NCBI RefSeq assembly: GCF_000374865.1 | Contig: NZ_KB895464.1 | Span: forward strand, 60,123 to 124,122 | Direction of reading: 5' to 3' | Length of the DNA: 64,000 bases | Origin: Arthrobacter sp. 135MFCol5.1 | GTDB taxonomy: Bacteria > Actinomycetota > Actinomycetes > Actinomycetales > Micrococcaceae | Shown: piece after piece, positions 42,130 through 51,000 of the stretch | Position numbering within the stretch: position 1 is the stretch's first letter | Layout of the letters: the number at the start of each line of letters is the position of its first letter | The notes under the pieces: model-generated | What the model was told of the DNA's origin: nothing | The model's database searches: none | Seen by the model: only the letters and a program-made list of their open reading frames with translations | Position numbers and translations under genes: made by a program

Positions 42130-43692
42130 ATGGACAACAACGGAGTTGGATCCTGGCTGCAGCGCCGCCGGCACAAATCAGGTTCCAAGGCAGCCCTCAT
42201 TTCCGGAACCAGCACCCTTGGCTACGAGGAACTGGCCGAGCGGGCCGACCGCCTGGCCAACGCACTCCGGGACAGGGGAGTGGCAAAGGGCGACCGGGTG
42301 GCCTACCTGGGCGAGAACCACCCGTCCTTCGTGGAGACCTTCTTCGCCTGCGGCCTGCTGGGCGCCATCTTCGTCCCGCTCAACACCCGGCTGGCTCCGC
42401 CTGAACTTCAGTTCCAGCTGCAGGATTCCGGGGCCCGGCTCCTGGTCAACGCGGCCGCCCTGGAACCGTCCGCTTCCGCCGCGGTGGAGGGGACAGGGGT
42501 CACCCATCGCCTGGTTGTAGCGGCCGACGGCGGGACGGAACCTTCCGACGCCCAGCCACCGGCCGGCGTCGAGCACTCCGTCACGGTGGAACGCTACGAA
42601 GAGGCGCTGCAGGCGGCGGCGCCGGACCACCCCGACGTGCCGGTGGGGCACGATGACGGGGCAATGATCCTCTACACCTCGGGGACCACCGGGAAACCCA
42701 AGGGTGCGCTCCTGACCCACGGGAACATCACGTGGAACTGCATCAACACCATCGTGGACATGGACCTGAACCGCAACGATGTGGCACTGATGATCTCACC
42801 ACTGTTCCATGTGGCATCGCTGGACATGGGCCTGCTGCCGATGCTCCTGAAGGGTGCCACCGTGGTGCTGGAGGCGAAGTTCGATCCCGCCAGGGTCCTG
42901 GAACTGGTCGAGCAGCACAAGGTGACCACCCTCAACGGGGTGCCCACCACGTTCCAGCTGCTCTGCGAGCACCCGGGCTGGGAAGGGGCGGACCTCAGCT
43001 CCCTGGACAAGCTCACGTGCGGCGGCTCCGCCATTCCCCGCCGGGTCCTGGATGCGTACGAGGACCGCGGCATCGGGTTCACCAGCTGCTACGGCATGAC
43101 CGAAACAGCGCCGGGCGCCACCATGCTTCCCGTGGCGCGGTCACGGGAGAAGGCCGGTTCGGCGGGCCAGCCGCACTTCTTCACGGACGTCCGGATCGCC
43201 GATCCCATGGGCGGCGCCGTGGCTCCCGGGGAGGTGGGGGAGATCCAGATCTCCGGGCCCAACGTGATCAAGGAGTACTGGAACCGGCCTGAGGCGACGG
43301 CCGGAAGCTACGCCGATTCGGTCTGGTTCCGTTCCGGCGACATGGGCTACCGGGACGGGGAAGGCTTCCTGTTTGTCTCCGACCGGCTCAAAGACATGAT
43401 CATCTCCGGCGGGGAGAACATCTACCCGGCCGAGGTGGAGGCTGTCATCGCCGAGCACAGCGCCGTGGGGAGCGTGGCCGTTATCGGCGTTCCGGATGAC
43501 AAATGGGGCGAGGTGCCGCAGGCGATCGTGACCCTGCGCGAGGGCGAATCCCTGACGGCGGACGAGCTGCGGAGCTTCCTCGACGGCCGGCTGGCCCGGT
43601 ACAAGATCCCCAAGTCCCTGGTGGTGGTGGCAGAGATGCCCCGCACAGCCAGCGGGAAGATCCGCAAGATGGAGCTCCGCAAACAGCTCTGA
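42130..43692 (+). CDS. Acyl-CoA/aryl-CoA synthetase (AMP-dependent)
   Basis: A 520-residue ANL-family ligase. P-loop MILYTSGTTGKPKGALLTHG, the motif GMTETAPG, the hinge FRSGDMGYRDGEGFLFVSDR and the catalytic Lys region TASGKIRKMELRKQL are all present. It activates a carboxylic acid to its CoA thioester as the first step of the cluster's pathway. It is 8 nt after the transporter stop and followed by a terminator-like hairpin. Confidence 0.92.
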   Translation: MDNNGVGSWLQRRRHKSGSKAALISGTSTLGYEELAERADRLANALRDRGVAKGDRVAYLGENHPSFVETFFACGLLGAIFVPLNTRLAPPELQFQLQDSGARLLVNAAALEPSASAAVEGTGVTHRLVVAADGGTEPSDAQPPAGVEHSVTVERYEEALQAAAPDHPDVPVGHDDGAMILYTSGTTGKPKGALLTHGNITWNCINTIVDMDLNRNDVALMISPLFHVASLDMGLLPMLLKGATVVLEAKFDPARVLELVEQHKVTTLNGVPTTFQLLCEHPGWEGADLSSLDKLTCGGSAIPRRVLDAYEDRGIGFTSCYGMTETAPGATMLPVARSREKAGSAGQPHFFTDVRIADPMGGAVAPGEVGEIQISGPNVIKEYWNRPEATAGSYADSVWFRSGDMGYRDGEGFLFVSDRLKDMIISGGENIYPAEVEAVIAEHSAVGSVAVIGVPDDKWGEVPQAIVTLREGESLTADELRSFLDGRLARYKIPKSLVVVAEMPRTASGKIRKMELRKQL

Positions 43693-43715
43693 CGGGTGAA
43701 CGTCCTGGCGCGGCA

Positions 43716-43761
43716 GGGCTCCGCCGTTGTTACCCTTCCCGGTCATCAATTGGCGGAGCCC
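43716..43761 (+). terminator. Hairpin after the CoA-ligase gene
   Basis: Perfect 10-bp inverted repeat GGGCTCCGCC / GGCGGAGCCC with a 26-nt loop, 24 nt after the ligase stop and 26 nt before the BASS transporter start. It may end or attenuate the operon before the transporter. Confidence 0.55.
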
Positions 43762-43786
43762 GGCCGGCCGGTGTCACCATGATTGG

Positions 43787-44800
43787 ATGCTTGAGGCAAC
43801 TAAACCCCAGAATTCCCCGGACGGGGCACCCGCCAACCCTGCGCTGGAAGCGGAAAGCCGGATCGCCCGCATCGCGGTGACGGTGTTCCCGCTCCTGGTG
43901 GTGGCCGCAGGCATCGCCGGCTTCCTGCTCCCCGGAGTCTTCAAGCCCATGGGACAGGGCGTGCCCTACCTGCTGGGCATCATCATGTTCTGCATGGGCC
44001 TGACCCTGACCCCGCCGGATTTCGCGGCGGTGGCCAAGCGGCCGTGGGCGGTGGCCCTCGGAATCGTGGCGCACTACGTCATCATGCCCGGTGCCGGCTG
44101 GCTCATCGCCGGAGCCCTCAACCTCAACCCCGAACTCGCCGTCGGTGTCATCCTGGTGGGCTGCGCACCCTCCGGAACCGCTTCCAACGTGATGGCGTTC
44201 CTCGCCAAGGGCGACGTTGCCCTCTCGGTCGCCGTCGCCTCCGTTTCAACCCTGATCGCCCCGATCGTCACGCCGCTGCTGGTCCTGTTCCTGGCCGGCT
44301 CGTACCTGCAGATCGACGCCGCCGGCATGGTTCTGGACATCGTCAAGACGGTGCTCCTGCCCGTGGTCGCCGGACTGCTGGCCCGGCTGTTCCTCAAGAA
44401 GCTCGTCGCGAAGGTGCTGCCCGCGCTGCCCTGGGCCTCCGCCGTCGTGATCTCCCTGATCGTGGCCATCGTGATGGCCGGCAGCGCCAACAAGATCCTC
44501 GACGCCGGTGCCATCGTGTTCCTTGCCGTGGTGCTCCACAACGGTTTCGGCCTGGGCCTGGGCTACCTGGCCGGCAAGCTGGGCCGCCTGGACGACAAGG
44601 CCCGCCGTGCCCTGGCGTTCGAAGTGGGGATGCAGAACTCCGGCCTTGCATCGACGCTGGCCATCGCCCACTTCACCCCGCTCGCGGCACTCCCGTCCGC
44701 CGTTTTCTCCCTGTGGCACAACATCTCCGGCGCCATCGTTGCGGCGTGGCTGGCCAGGCGTCCGTTGAAGGACCAGGCACAGGCGCAGGAAACACGCTGA
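43787..44800 (+). CDS. Bile acid:sodium symporter (BASS) family transporter
   Basis: A 337-residue protein with about ten hydrophobic helices starting at ATG 43787. The motifs GIIMFCMGLTL, VGCAPSGTASNVMAFLAKGD and FEVGMQNSGLASTLA are typical of the family. BASS members take up bile acids, pyruvate, pantoate and other organic anions; the ligand here is unknown. Its location suggests import of an aromatic or keto acid. Confidence 0.9.
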   Translation: MLEATKPQNSPDGAPANPALEAESRIARIAVTVFPLLVVAAGIAGFLLPGVFKPMGQGVPYLLGIIMFCMGLTLTPPDFAAVAKRPWAVALGIVAHYVIMPGAGWLIAGALNLNPELAVGVILVGCAPSGTASNVMAFLAKGDVALSVAVASVSTLIAPIVTPLLVLFLAGSYLQIDAAGMVLDIVKTVLLPVVAGLLARLFLKKLVAKVLPALPWASAVVISLIVAIVMAGSANKILDAGAIVFLAVVLHNGFGLGLGYLAGKLGRLDDKARRALAFEVGMQNSGLASTLAIAHFTPLAALPSAVFSLWHNISGAIVAAWLARRPLKDQAQAQETR

Positions 44801-44863
44801 CCGAATCGTCGTCGGGGTCAACCCCGGGCTCCTGCCAGTCACCGTTCGGTCCTCAGCGAACCA

Positions 44864-44880
44864 GTTTCATTCAGTGAAAC
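44864..44880. promoter_or_regulatory. Probable IclR-type operator upstream of the monooxygenase operon
   Basis: GTTTCA-TTCAG-TGAAAC, perfect 6-bp arms with 5-nt spacer, fits the TTyCA-N5-TGrAA pattern. It lies 133 nt before the first gene of the hydrolase-FAH-monooxygenase operon, in a 212-bp gap. Confidence 0.55.
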
Positions 44881-45012
44881 CACCCGCGCATCCGGACCCG
44901 CCCATGCCCCACAGTTGAGTCCATAAACGCGGACCACACCTTGGTCCGGCGCCCGGCAACGCCGGGACAGAGGCAACAGGACAGAAACGGCGCGGCACAC
45001 ATGGAGTCAACG

Positions 45013-45912
45013 ATGACGGCACTGCGGATCCTCCGGGGGATCGAGTTCGGCCGGCCACAGAACGCGGACCCGCTGCTGCTGGACCTTTACGTTCCGGCGG
45101 CAGCGCCTGCGGGAGGCAGGGGCAGCCGCCAGGCCGGCCTGCCCGCCGTCGTCCATTTCCACGGCGGCGGCTGGCGGACGGGGGAGCGGTCCTCCCTGGG
45201 ACCTGGCGTGGACGGGTTCGGGCTCAGCCCTATCGAGCAGCTCGCGGCCGCCGGCTTCGTGGTGGCTTCGGCCGACTACCGCCTGACGGACACCGCCACC
45301 TTCCCGGCGCAACTGCTGGACGCCAAAGCAGCCGTCCGCTGGCTCCGGGCCCACGCTGCCGGGTACGGGGTGGACCCGGACCGGATCTACGCCTGGGGTG
45401 ACTCCGCCGGCGGCCACCTGGCCAGTCTCCTCGGCCTGACGGCAGAAGGCGCGGATTTTGTGGACCCTGCCCATAGCCCCGACGCTGACGGGGACAGCCG
45501 CGTGGCCGGCGTCGTGGCCTGGTACCCGCCCACGGACCTAGTGGCCATGGGGTCCCAGGCGCGGCCTGACGCCGTTGCAAGCGCCGACGACCCCGGCTCC
45601 CGTGAATCCCTCCTGATCGGTGCCCAGCCGGCGGATGCCCCCGCCACAGCACGCGCCGCCAGTCCGGCCACCTACGTACACCCGGCCGCGCCGCCGTTCC
45701 TGCTGATCCATGGCACGGACGACCGCTTCGTCCCCGTGGAACAGTCCACCACCTTCGCCGCCGCGCTGGAAGCCGCCGGAAACGTCGTCGACCTCCTCCT
45801 GCTGGAGGACGCGGACCACATGTGGCAGCTCCCGGACCGCAGCACCACGGCCGCGGAACAGGCAACCACCGCCACCATCGAGTTCTTCCGCCGCCAGGCG
45901 GACCTGCACTGA
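45013..45912 (+). CDS. Alpha/beta hydrolase (esterase, HSL-like)
   Basis: A 299-residue hydrolase. I start at ATG 45013, because the ATGGAG at 45001 gives its ribosome site. The oxyanion motif VVHFHGGGWRTG, nucleophile elbow WGDSAGGHLAS, acid in IHGTDDRFVP and His in EDADHMW complete the triad. In a quercetin pathway an esterase must split the depside made by the dioxygenase into protocatechuate and a phloroglucinol carboxylate; this gene is a candidate by position. First gene of its operon. Confidence 0.88.
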   Translation: MTALRILRGIEFGRPQNADPLLLDLYVPAAAPAGGRGSRQAGLPAVVHFHGGGWRTGERSSLGPGVDGFGLSPIEQLAAAGFVVASADYRLTDTATFPAQLLDAKAAVRWLRAHAAGYGVDPDRIYAWGDSAGGHLASLLGLTAEGADFVDPAHSPDADGDSRVAGVVAWYPPTDLVAMGSQARPDAVASADDPGSRESLLIGAQPADAPATARAASPATYVHPAAPPFLLIHGTDDRFVPVEQSTTFAAALEAAGNVVDLLLLEDADHMWQLPDRSTTAAEQATTATIEFFRRQADLH

Positions 45913-45971
45913 TTTCCCAACCCTTGCCCGGTGTGTACGCGCACTCCGGGAACCGGACCTGAAAGGCCCCC

Positions 45972-46853
45972 ATGCAGTTCATCGGCATCACCCACCACGG
46001 CGAACCCTGGGCAGCCGCCCTCGCCGGTTCTCGCGTCCTCCCGCTCGTACCCGTCCCCGGATTCTGGGCCGACGCCGAGGGCTGGCAGGACAAGGCCGCG
46101 GGCCTGGTTGCCGGCGCGGCGGGCAGTGAAGCGTCCGACGCCGGCGCCTGGCTTGAGCGCCGCAGCGTCACCGAGGTGCCGCTGGTCCCGGCCTCGGCCC
46201 GGGTCATCTGCGTCGGGCTGAACTACAAGGCACACGTTGCCGAGGGCAGCTTCAAGGACCAGGAACTGCCCCCGTACCCCACCCTGTTCGCCCGCTGGAC
46301 GGCGTCCCTGTCGGTGGGCAACGTCCCGGTCCCCGTCCCCGCCGGTGAAGACGGGCTGGACTGGGAAGGCGAAGTGGCCGCCTACATTGGCCGCCGGGTC
46401 GAGTCAGTGGACGAATCCGCCGCCGGCGACGCCGTCTTTGGCTACTCCACGTTCAACGACATCACCTCCCGCAGGGCCCAGAAGCTCACCTCGCAGTGGA
46501 CCTTGGGCAAGAACGGCGATTTCAGCGGGCCGCTGGGTCCCCTGGTCAGCCGTGACGAGGTGGGGGACCTCCGCGACGGCCTGCAGGTCCGCACCCGCGT
46601 CAACGGTATCGAGGCCCAGAACGGCAACACCCGGGACATGATCTTCTCCGTCCCCGCCATCATCGCCCTCATCAGCCAGACGTTCACGCTGCACCCCGGC
46701 GACGTCATCGCCACCGGCACCCCCGACGGCGTTGGCTATGCCCGCACCCCGCAGTGGCTCCTCCAGCCCGGCGACACCGTGGAAGTGGAGATCGAGAAGC
46801 TCGGCACGCTGACCACGCCGGTGGGGGACCTTTCCCTGCGGAGCCGTGCCTGA
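45972..46853 (+). CDS. Fumarylacetoacetate hydrolase (FAH) family protein
   Basis: A 293-residue FAH-fold protein: CVGLNYKAHVAE, LDWEGEVAAYIG, TFNDITSRRAQ, WTLGKNGDFSGPLGP and VIATGTPDGVGYAR. The metal-binding Glu/Asp residues sit in the EGEVA and NDIT regions. Members cleave C-C bonds of 3-acylpyruvates, such as the ring-cleavage products of gentisate or hydroxyquinol-type pathways. It suggests that the operon processes a ring-cleavage product. Its TGA overlaps the next ATG. Confidence 0.9.
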   Translation: MQFIGITHHGEPWAAALAGSRVLPLVPVPGFWADAEGWQDKAAGLVAGAAGSEASDAGAWLERRSVTEVPLVPASARVICVGLNYKAHVAEGSFKDQELPPYPTLFARWTASLSVGNVPVPVPAGEDGLDWEGEVAAYIGRRVESVDESAAGDAVFGYSTFNDITSRRAQKLTSQWTLGKNGDFSGPLGPLVSRDEVGDLRDGLQVRTRVNGIEAQNGNTRDMIFSVPAIIALISQTFTLHPGDVIATGTPDGVGYARTPQWLLQPGDTVEVEIEKLGTLTTPVGDLSLRSRA

Positions 46854-48583
46854 TGACCGCATCCCATCACGCTGTAGACCTTCCGGCGGAGGCGCAGGTC
46901 CTCATCGCCGGCGGCGGCCCCAGCGGGCTCTTCCTGGCATTGGACCTCGCCTCCCGCGGCATTGCCAGCACCGTCATCGAACCCCGCACCGCCGTGGACC
47001 ACACCCGGCCGCGGGCCAAGACCACCAACGCCCGCACCATGACCCACCTGCGTCGGCTTGGGCTCGCGGACCTGCTTCGGGGCGCGGCGCCGCTGCCGGT
47101 GGACTACGGGCAGGACGTGATCTTCTGCACCGGGCTCACCGGCTCCGACGCCCACGAACTGCGCCGGTTCCGCAACGCCTTCCAACTGGTCCCCGGCCGG
47201 TACGGGCCGCAACCCGAGTGCGGCCAGCAGGTGCCGCAGCCGGTCCTTGAGGAAGTCCTCCGCAACGCCGCAACGGACAACCCCCTGGTCACCTTCGTCA
47301 CCGGGTGGTCTGTCACCGATGCCGGCCCCGCCGGCGGCGATGCCACCGGGCCGCACGCCGTCGTCGTCACTGATTCCTCCGGTGACTGCCGCACCATCTG
47401 CGCCCGGTACCTGATCGGAGCCGACGGCGGGTCCTCCACCGTCCGCCGCAGCCTGGGGCTGCGGCTGGAAGGCGGCTCCGCGGCCTTGTCCAACGTCAGC
47501 ATCCTGTTCCGCTCGCAGTCCCTGGCATCCGCCATCGCACTGGACCCGGCCGTCCAGTACTGGGTGGTGGGGTCCGAAACCTCCGGCATGGTGGGGCCCA
47601 TGGACCTGGAAGGCACCTGGTGGGCGATCGTCCAGGGCGTGGATCCCGCCGTCAACGTCACCACGGAAGATGCCGCCGCGATGGTCCGCTCCCTCGTGGG
47701 CGCGGAGGTGGACATTGACGTGGTGGCCACCGACCCGTGGACCGCCCGGATGCTGCTGGCCCCGGAGTACAGCCACGGCAGCATCTTCCTGGTGGGCGAC
47801 GCCGCACACCTGAACCCGCCGTGGGGCGGCCACGGCTTCAACACCTGCATCGGCGACGCCGCCAACCTGGCCTGGAAGCTCGCCGCCGCCATCAACGGCT
47901 GGGCCGGCCCCGGACTCCTGCCCAGCTATGGGGAGGAACGCCGCCCGGTGGCCGCCCGCACCATCCGGGACGCCGCCGAAAACGGCAAGGCCCTGGCGTA
48001 CCACTTCGCGGACACCCACCTCGCGGCCCCAGGAGCACGGGGCGACGCGGCGCGGCGGGCCGCCAACGCGGCACTGGCCGTGAAGCAGAGCGAGTTCGAC
48101 TCCCTGGGCCTGGTCCTGGGCTACTCGTACGCGGAGTCGGCCCTCGTGGTTCCCGACGGCCTGCCAGTCCCGGCCGAAGACCCCATCCGCTACGTACCTT
48201 CCGCCAGCCCGGGCGCCCTGCTGCCGCACGCATGGCTGGCGGACGGCACCTCCCTGTACAGCCATCTGGGCACCGGATTCACCTTGCTGGTGGACGCCGG
48301 TGCGGCAGGCGCGACCGCGGCTGAAGTCGCCCAGCCGGTGCTGGCGGCCGCCGCCCGGACGGGCGTTCCGGTGACCGTCGCAGTCGTCGGACCTTCCGAC
48401 GACGGCACGCACCTTTCGCAGGTATGGGGCGCCGGCACCCTGCTGGTCCGCCCGGACCAGCACGTGGCGTGGCGGGGCAATTCCGCCGCTGCCGCAGGCG
48501 CCGCCTTGTCCGTGGCGGCCGGATGGTCGCCCACTTCCCTCGAGACCCTCAGGAGCATCCGTGCAGACGCCGTCCTTCCGTGA
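46853..48583 (+). CDS. FAD-dependent aromatic monooxygenase (PheA/TfdB/MhpA-like)
   Basis: A 576-residue flavoprotein hydroxylase. It has the GxGxxG motif (VLIAGGGPSGLFLALDLASR), the DG motif (YLIGADGGSSTVRRSLGL), the GD motif (IFLVGDAAHLNPPWGGHGFN) and a thioredoxin-like C-terminal domain, as in phenol hydroxylase. It uses NAD(P)H and O2 to hydroxylate a phenolic ring. Start ATG 46853 overlaps the FAH stop. A polyhydroxylated ring such as a phloroglucinol derivative is a plausible substrate. Confidence 0.9.
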   Translation: MTASHHAVDLPAEAQVLIAGGGPSGLFLALDLASRGIASTVIEPRTAVDHTRPRAKTTNARTMTHLRRLGLADLLRGAAPLPVDYGQDVIFCTGLTGSDAHELRRFRNAFQLVPGRYGPQPECGQQVPQPVLEEVLRNAATDNPLVTFVTGWSVTDAGPAGGDATGPHAVVVTDSSGDCRTICARYLIGADGGSSTVRRSLGLRLEGGSAALSNVSILFRSQSLASAIALDPAVQYWVVGSETSGMVGPMDLEGTWWAIVQGVDPAVNVTTEDAAAMVRSLVGAEVDIDVVATDPWTARMLLAPEYSHGSIFLVGDAAHLNPPWGGHGFNTCIGDAANLAWKLAAAINGWAGPGLLPSYGEERRPVAARTIRDAAENGKALAYHFADTHLAAPGARGDAARRAANAALAVKQSEFDSLGLVLGYSYAESALVVPDGLPVPAEDPIRYVPSASPGALLPHAWLADGTSLYSHLGTGFTLLVDAGAAGATAAEVAQPVLAAAARTGVPVTVAVVGPSDDGTHLSQVWGAGTLLVRPDQHVAWRGNSAAAAGAALSVAAGWSPTSLETLRSIRADAVLP

Positions 48584-49796
48584 CTACCTGTTCTCCCCGG
48601 ACCACCCGCGCGTCGCTGGGATCCGCGGACTGGACGCCCGCGAGTACGCGGAAGCCGCCAAGACCGATTCGTTCGCCGGGCCCATGATCGAAGGGTGGCA
48701 GCAGCTCTACCCGCAGCCCTTCACCGGGATCACCAGCGACGGCATTCGCCGGGAAGGCCTGTACCCGCTCGCACCGGCACGGCCCGGCGAAGAAGCGCCC
48801 ACCGCGCAGATGGTGGCGGCAGCCCGCAAACTCCTGGGCACCCTGGACACTGACCTGGCCCGGAAGCTCAGCTATGCGGTGGACGCCCCCGAATGGCAGA
48901 GCTGGGCCAACCCGGAGTTCATGCAGCACGACACCGGCCTCCGGCTCGATGAACTGGAACCCGCGGTGCGCGACGCCGTGCTTGGGGTGGTGGAGGCCAG
49001 CCTGAGCGCCGAAGGATTTGAACTGGTGCGGAACCTGATGCGCATCAACGGCTTCCTGGGTGACCTGGTGGAACTGCCGCTGCTAATGAACGAGTTCAGC
49101 TACAACTTCGCCCTCTACGGCGGGCCGTCAGAAACCGTACCGTGGGGGTGGCAGCTCTTTGGCCACCACGCGGCGCTGAACTGCCTGGTCGCGGGGACCC
49201 AGCTGGTCATCTCGCCGGTGTTCATGGGCGCCGAGCCGGACATGATCGACGCCGGCCCGCACCGGGGCGTCAAAGTATTCAAGGACCGCATCGCCCTGGC
49301 CCGGGAACTGATGGGCGCCCTGCCAGCCGAGCTGCGCTCCCGCGCCGTTGTCTACGGGGCAATGGTGGACCCTGCCATGCCGGAAGGCCGCCTCCACCCC
49401 GGGGACGAACGGCACCTGGGCGGCTGTTTCCAGGACAACCGGGTGATCCCGTACGAGGGCATCCGGGCTGCTGATATGCCCTCCGGGGCGCGCGCTTTGC
49501 TGGACGCGGTGGTGGATGATTTCATCGCGTACCTCCCGGAAGGCCCGCGCGCAGCCCGTCGCCGCGAAATCCGCGAGCACTACGGCGAAACGTACTTCAG
49601 CTGGATCGGCGGCTGGGAAGGCGGGGAGGCCTTCTACTTCCGCCTGCAAAGCCCTGTGGTGGTGCTGGAACTGGACCACCACACCGGCGTGTTCCTCAGC
49701 AACGACGAACCTGCCCCGTTCCACATGCACACCGTGGTCCGCACGCCCAACGGCAACGACTACGGCCGGGAACTCGTCAGGCAAACCACCCGGTAA
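48561..49796 (+). CDS. DUF3500 family protein
   Basis: A 411-residue protein starting at GTG 48561, overlapping the monooxygenase by 23 nt. The family pattern is visible: the GWQLFGHHAALNCLVAGTQL and VISPVFMGAEPDMID segments, and the C-terminal HYGETYFSWIGGWE, LELDHHTGVFLSNDEPAPFH and MHTVVRTPNGNDYG. Several conserved His and Asp residues suggest a metal or catalytic site, but no reaction is known to me. Its fixed place after an aromatic monooxygenase suggests a catabolic enzyme. Confidence 0.82.
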   Translation: MQTPSFRDYLFSPDHPRVAGIRGLDAREYAEAAKTDSFAGPMIEGWQQLYPQPFTGITSDGIRREGLYPLAPARPGEEAPTAQMVAAARKLLGTLDTDLARKLSYAVDAPEWQSWANPEFMQHDTGLRLDELEPAVRDAVLGVVEASLSAEGFELVRNLMRINGFLGDLVELPLLMNEFSYNFALYGGPSETVPWGWQLFGHHAALNCLVAGTQLVISPVFMGAEPDMIDAGPHRGVKVFKDRIALARELMGALPAELRSRAVVYGAMVDPAMPEGRLHPGDERHLGGCFQDNRVIPYEGIRAADMPSGARALLDAVVDDFIAYLPEGPRAARRREIREHYGETYFSWIGGWEGGEAFYFRLQSPVVVLELDHHTGVFLSNDEPAPFHMHTVVRTPNGNDYGRELVRQTTR

Positions 49797-49802
49797 CACA
49801 GG

Positions 49803-49838
49803 GAAGGCCCGGATTTCCTCTCGGAAGTCCGGGCCTTC
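49803..49838. terminator. Bidirectional terminator hairpin
   Basis: Perfect 11-bp stem GAAGGCCCGGA / TCCGGGCCTTC with a 14-nt loop, between the convergent DUF3500 and dioxygenase genes, 6 nt and 11 nt from the two stop codons. It can serve both strands. Confidence 0.85.
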
Positions 49839-49849
49839 TGTGGTGCGGC

Positions 49850-50920
49850 TTAGGGGATGTCCAGGGCTGCGCGGCGCTGGGGCGGCGGCCCCACCACCGT
49901 CAGGTCCATTTCGGCTTGGGCGCGGCCGAAACCCTCCATGTCCATGTAGGGTTCGCCGCCCTCGGTGTACATGTAGTCCTCGGTGGGCTGGTTGAAGTAC
50001 TCGAAGAACCCGTTGAAGACCGATGGCGTCAGGAAGCCCACCATCTGGGTGTTGTGGGCGTCGAGGGCGAACGAGTGGACGGTGCCCGCGGGGGCGTGCA
50101 CAAAGTCACCCTTGGTCAGCAGCATCTCGCGGCCGTTGGCGTAGAGCCACATCCGGCCTTCGGTGCAGAGGAAGTTCTCCGTGTGCTGTGAGTGGAAGTG
50201 CAGCGGAATGTAGGGGGATTTGGCGCCCTTGGTGTGCACGGCGAAGTAGTTCGAGCCGGTGTTGGCGGGCCGGGACAGGTAGGTGAACATCGTCTGGTAG
50301 CTGGCCAGCCGCTCACCCTCGCCGGCGCTAAGGAAGTAGGGGCTCTGCGTGGGCGGCAGGCCGGCGTCGTGCTTGAACGACGGCGCCACGCGCTCAACGT
50401 CGGGGAACGTGATGCCGAACTCGGCGCCCACCTCGGCCTGCTCCTGCAGGCTGGCCTTGTGCCCGGGCCTGGCCGGCGGGACGTGCGAATCGATGGGCGT
50501 TCCCACCCGCTCGTAGTACTTTTCGCCGCCGCCGGGAGTCATCCAGTTCAGGAACCGGGTGTAGTGGCTCGCCATCCGGTAGGCGTGCGGGGTGTTCGGG
50601 GGGATGACCACCGAGTCGCCCGGCGTGAGGATCCGGCTCTCGCCAGGCAGCCAGACGTGCAGGATTCCATCGAACACATAGAGCGTCTTGTGCTCGATGC
50701 TGTGGCTGACAAAGGGGGATTCGGCTCCCATGCCGCCGGAAACGTAGGCTGCGCTGAAGATCCCTCCGGTATCGGCGGCGCGGGCGATGACTGTCACCAG
50801 CTGGCCGTTGATCTCGTAGCGTGCGCCCTCGCCGGACGCCATGTAGTACGGGACTGCCTCGCCGGGCAGCGCGTTGGCCACCGGGAGCTGCTTGTTCATT
50901 TCCTCAACGCTGAGGGACAT
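49850..50920 (-). CDS. qdoI: Quercetin 2,3-dioxygenase-like bicupin (flavonol dioxygenase)
   Basis: A 356-residue two-cupin protein resembling the Bacillus quercetinase QdoI/YxaG: VPYYMASGEGARYEINGQLV, SGGMG, IPPNTPHAYRM and PAGTVHSFALDAHN. Quercetinase opens the flavonol C-ring with O2, releasing CO and a depside. The C-terminal cupin keeps all ligands (His241, His243, Glu248, His282). In the N-terminal cupin the pattern HxHxxxxE reads VSHSIEHK: Val71 and Lys78 replace His and Glu, with His73 and His112 left. A palindromic operator lies 81 nt upstream. The family call is strong, the substrate inferred. Confidence 0.85.
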   Translation of the reverse strand: MSLSVEEMNKQLPVANALPGEAVPYYMASGEGARYEINGQLVTVIARAADTGGIFSAAYVSGGMGAESPFVSHSIEHKTLYVFDGILHVWLPGESRILTPGDSVVIPPNTPHAYRMASHYTRFLNWMTPGGGEKYYERVGTPIDSHVPPARPGHKASLQEQAEVGAEFGITFPDVERVAPSFKHDAGLPPTQSPYFLSAGEGERLASYQTMFTYLSRPANTGSNYFAVHTKGAKSPYIPLHFHSQHTENFLCTEGRMWLYANGREMLLTKGDFVHAPAGTVHSFALDAHNTQMVGFLTPSVFNGFFEYFNQPTEDYMYTEGGEPYMDMEGFGRAQAEMDLTVVGPPPQRRAALDIP

Positions 50921-51000
50921 GGTTTCCTTCTTTCCAGTCGGCCGGCCCTTGCCGGAGCGTGACCTACATCATGGCTTCCACACGCTCCGTCCACGAGCCC

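Noticed and set aside
49850..50920. Gentisate 1,2-dioxygenase as the identity of the bicupin, because of the FAH gene nearby.
   Set aside because: The segments VPYYMASGEGARY, IPPNTPHAYRM and PAGTVHSFALDAHN match quercetinase, and the two-cupin ligand pattern fits that family better.
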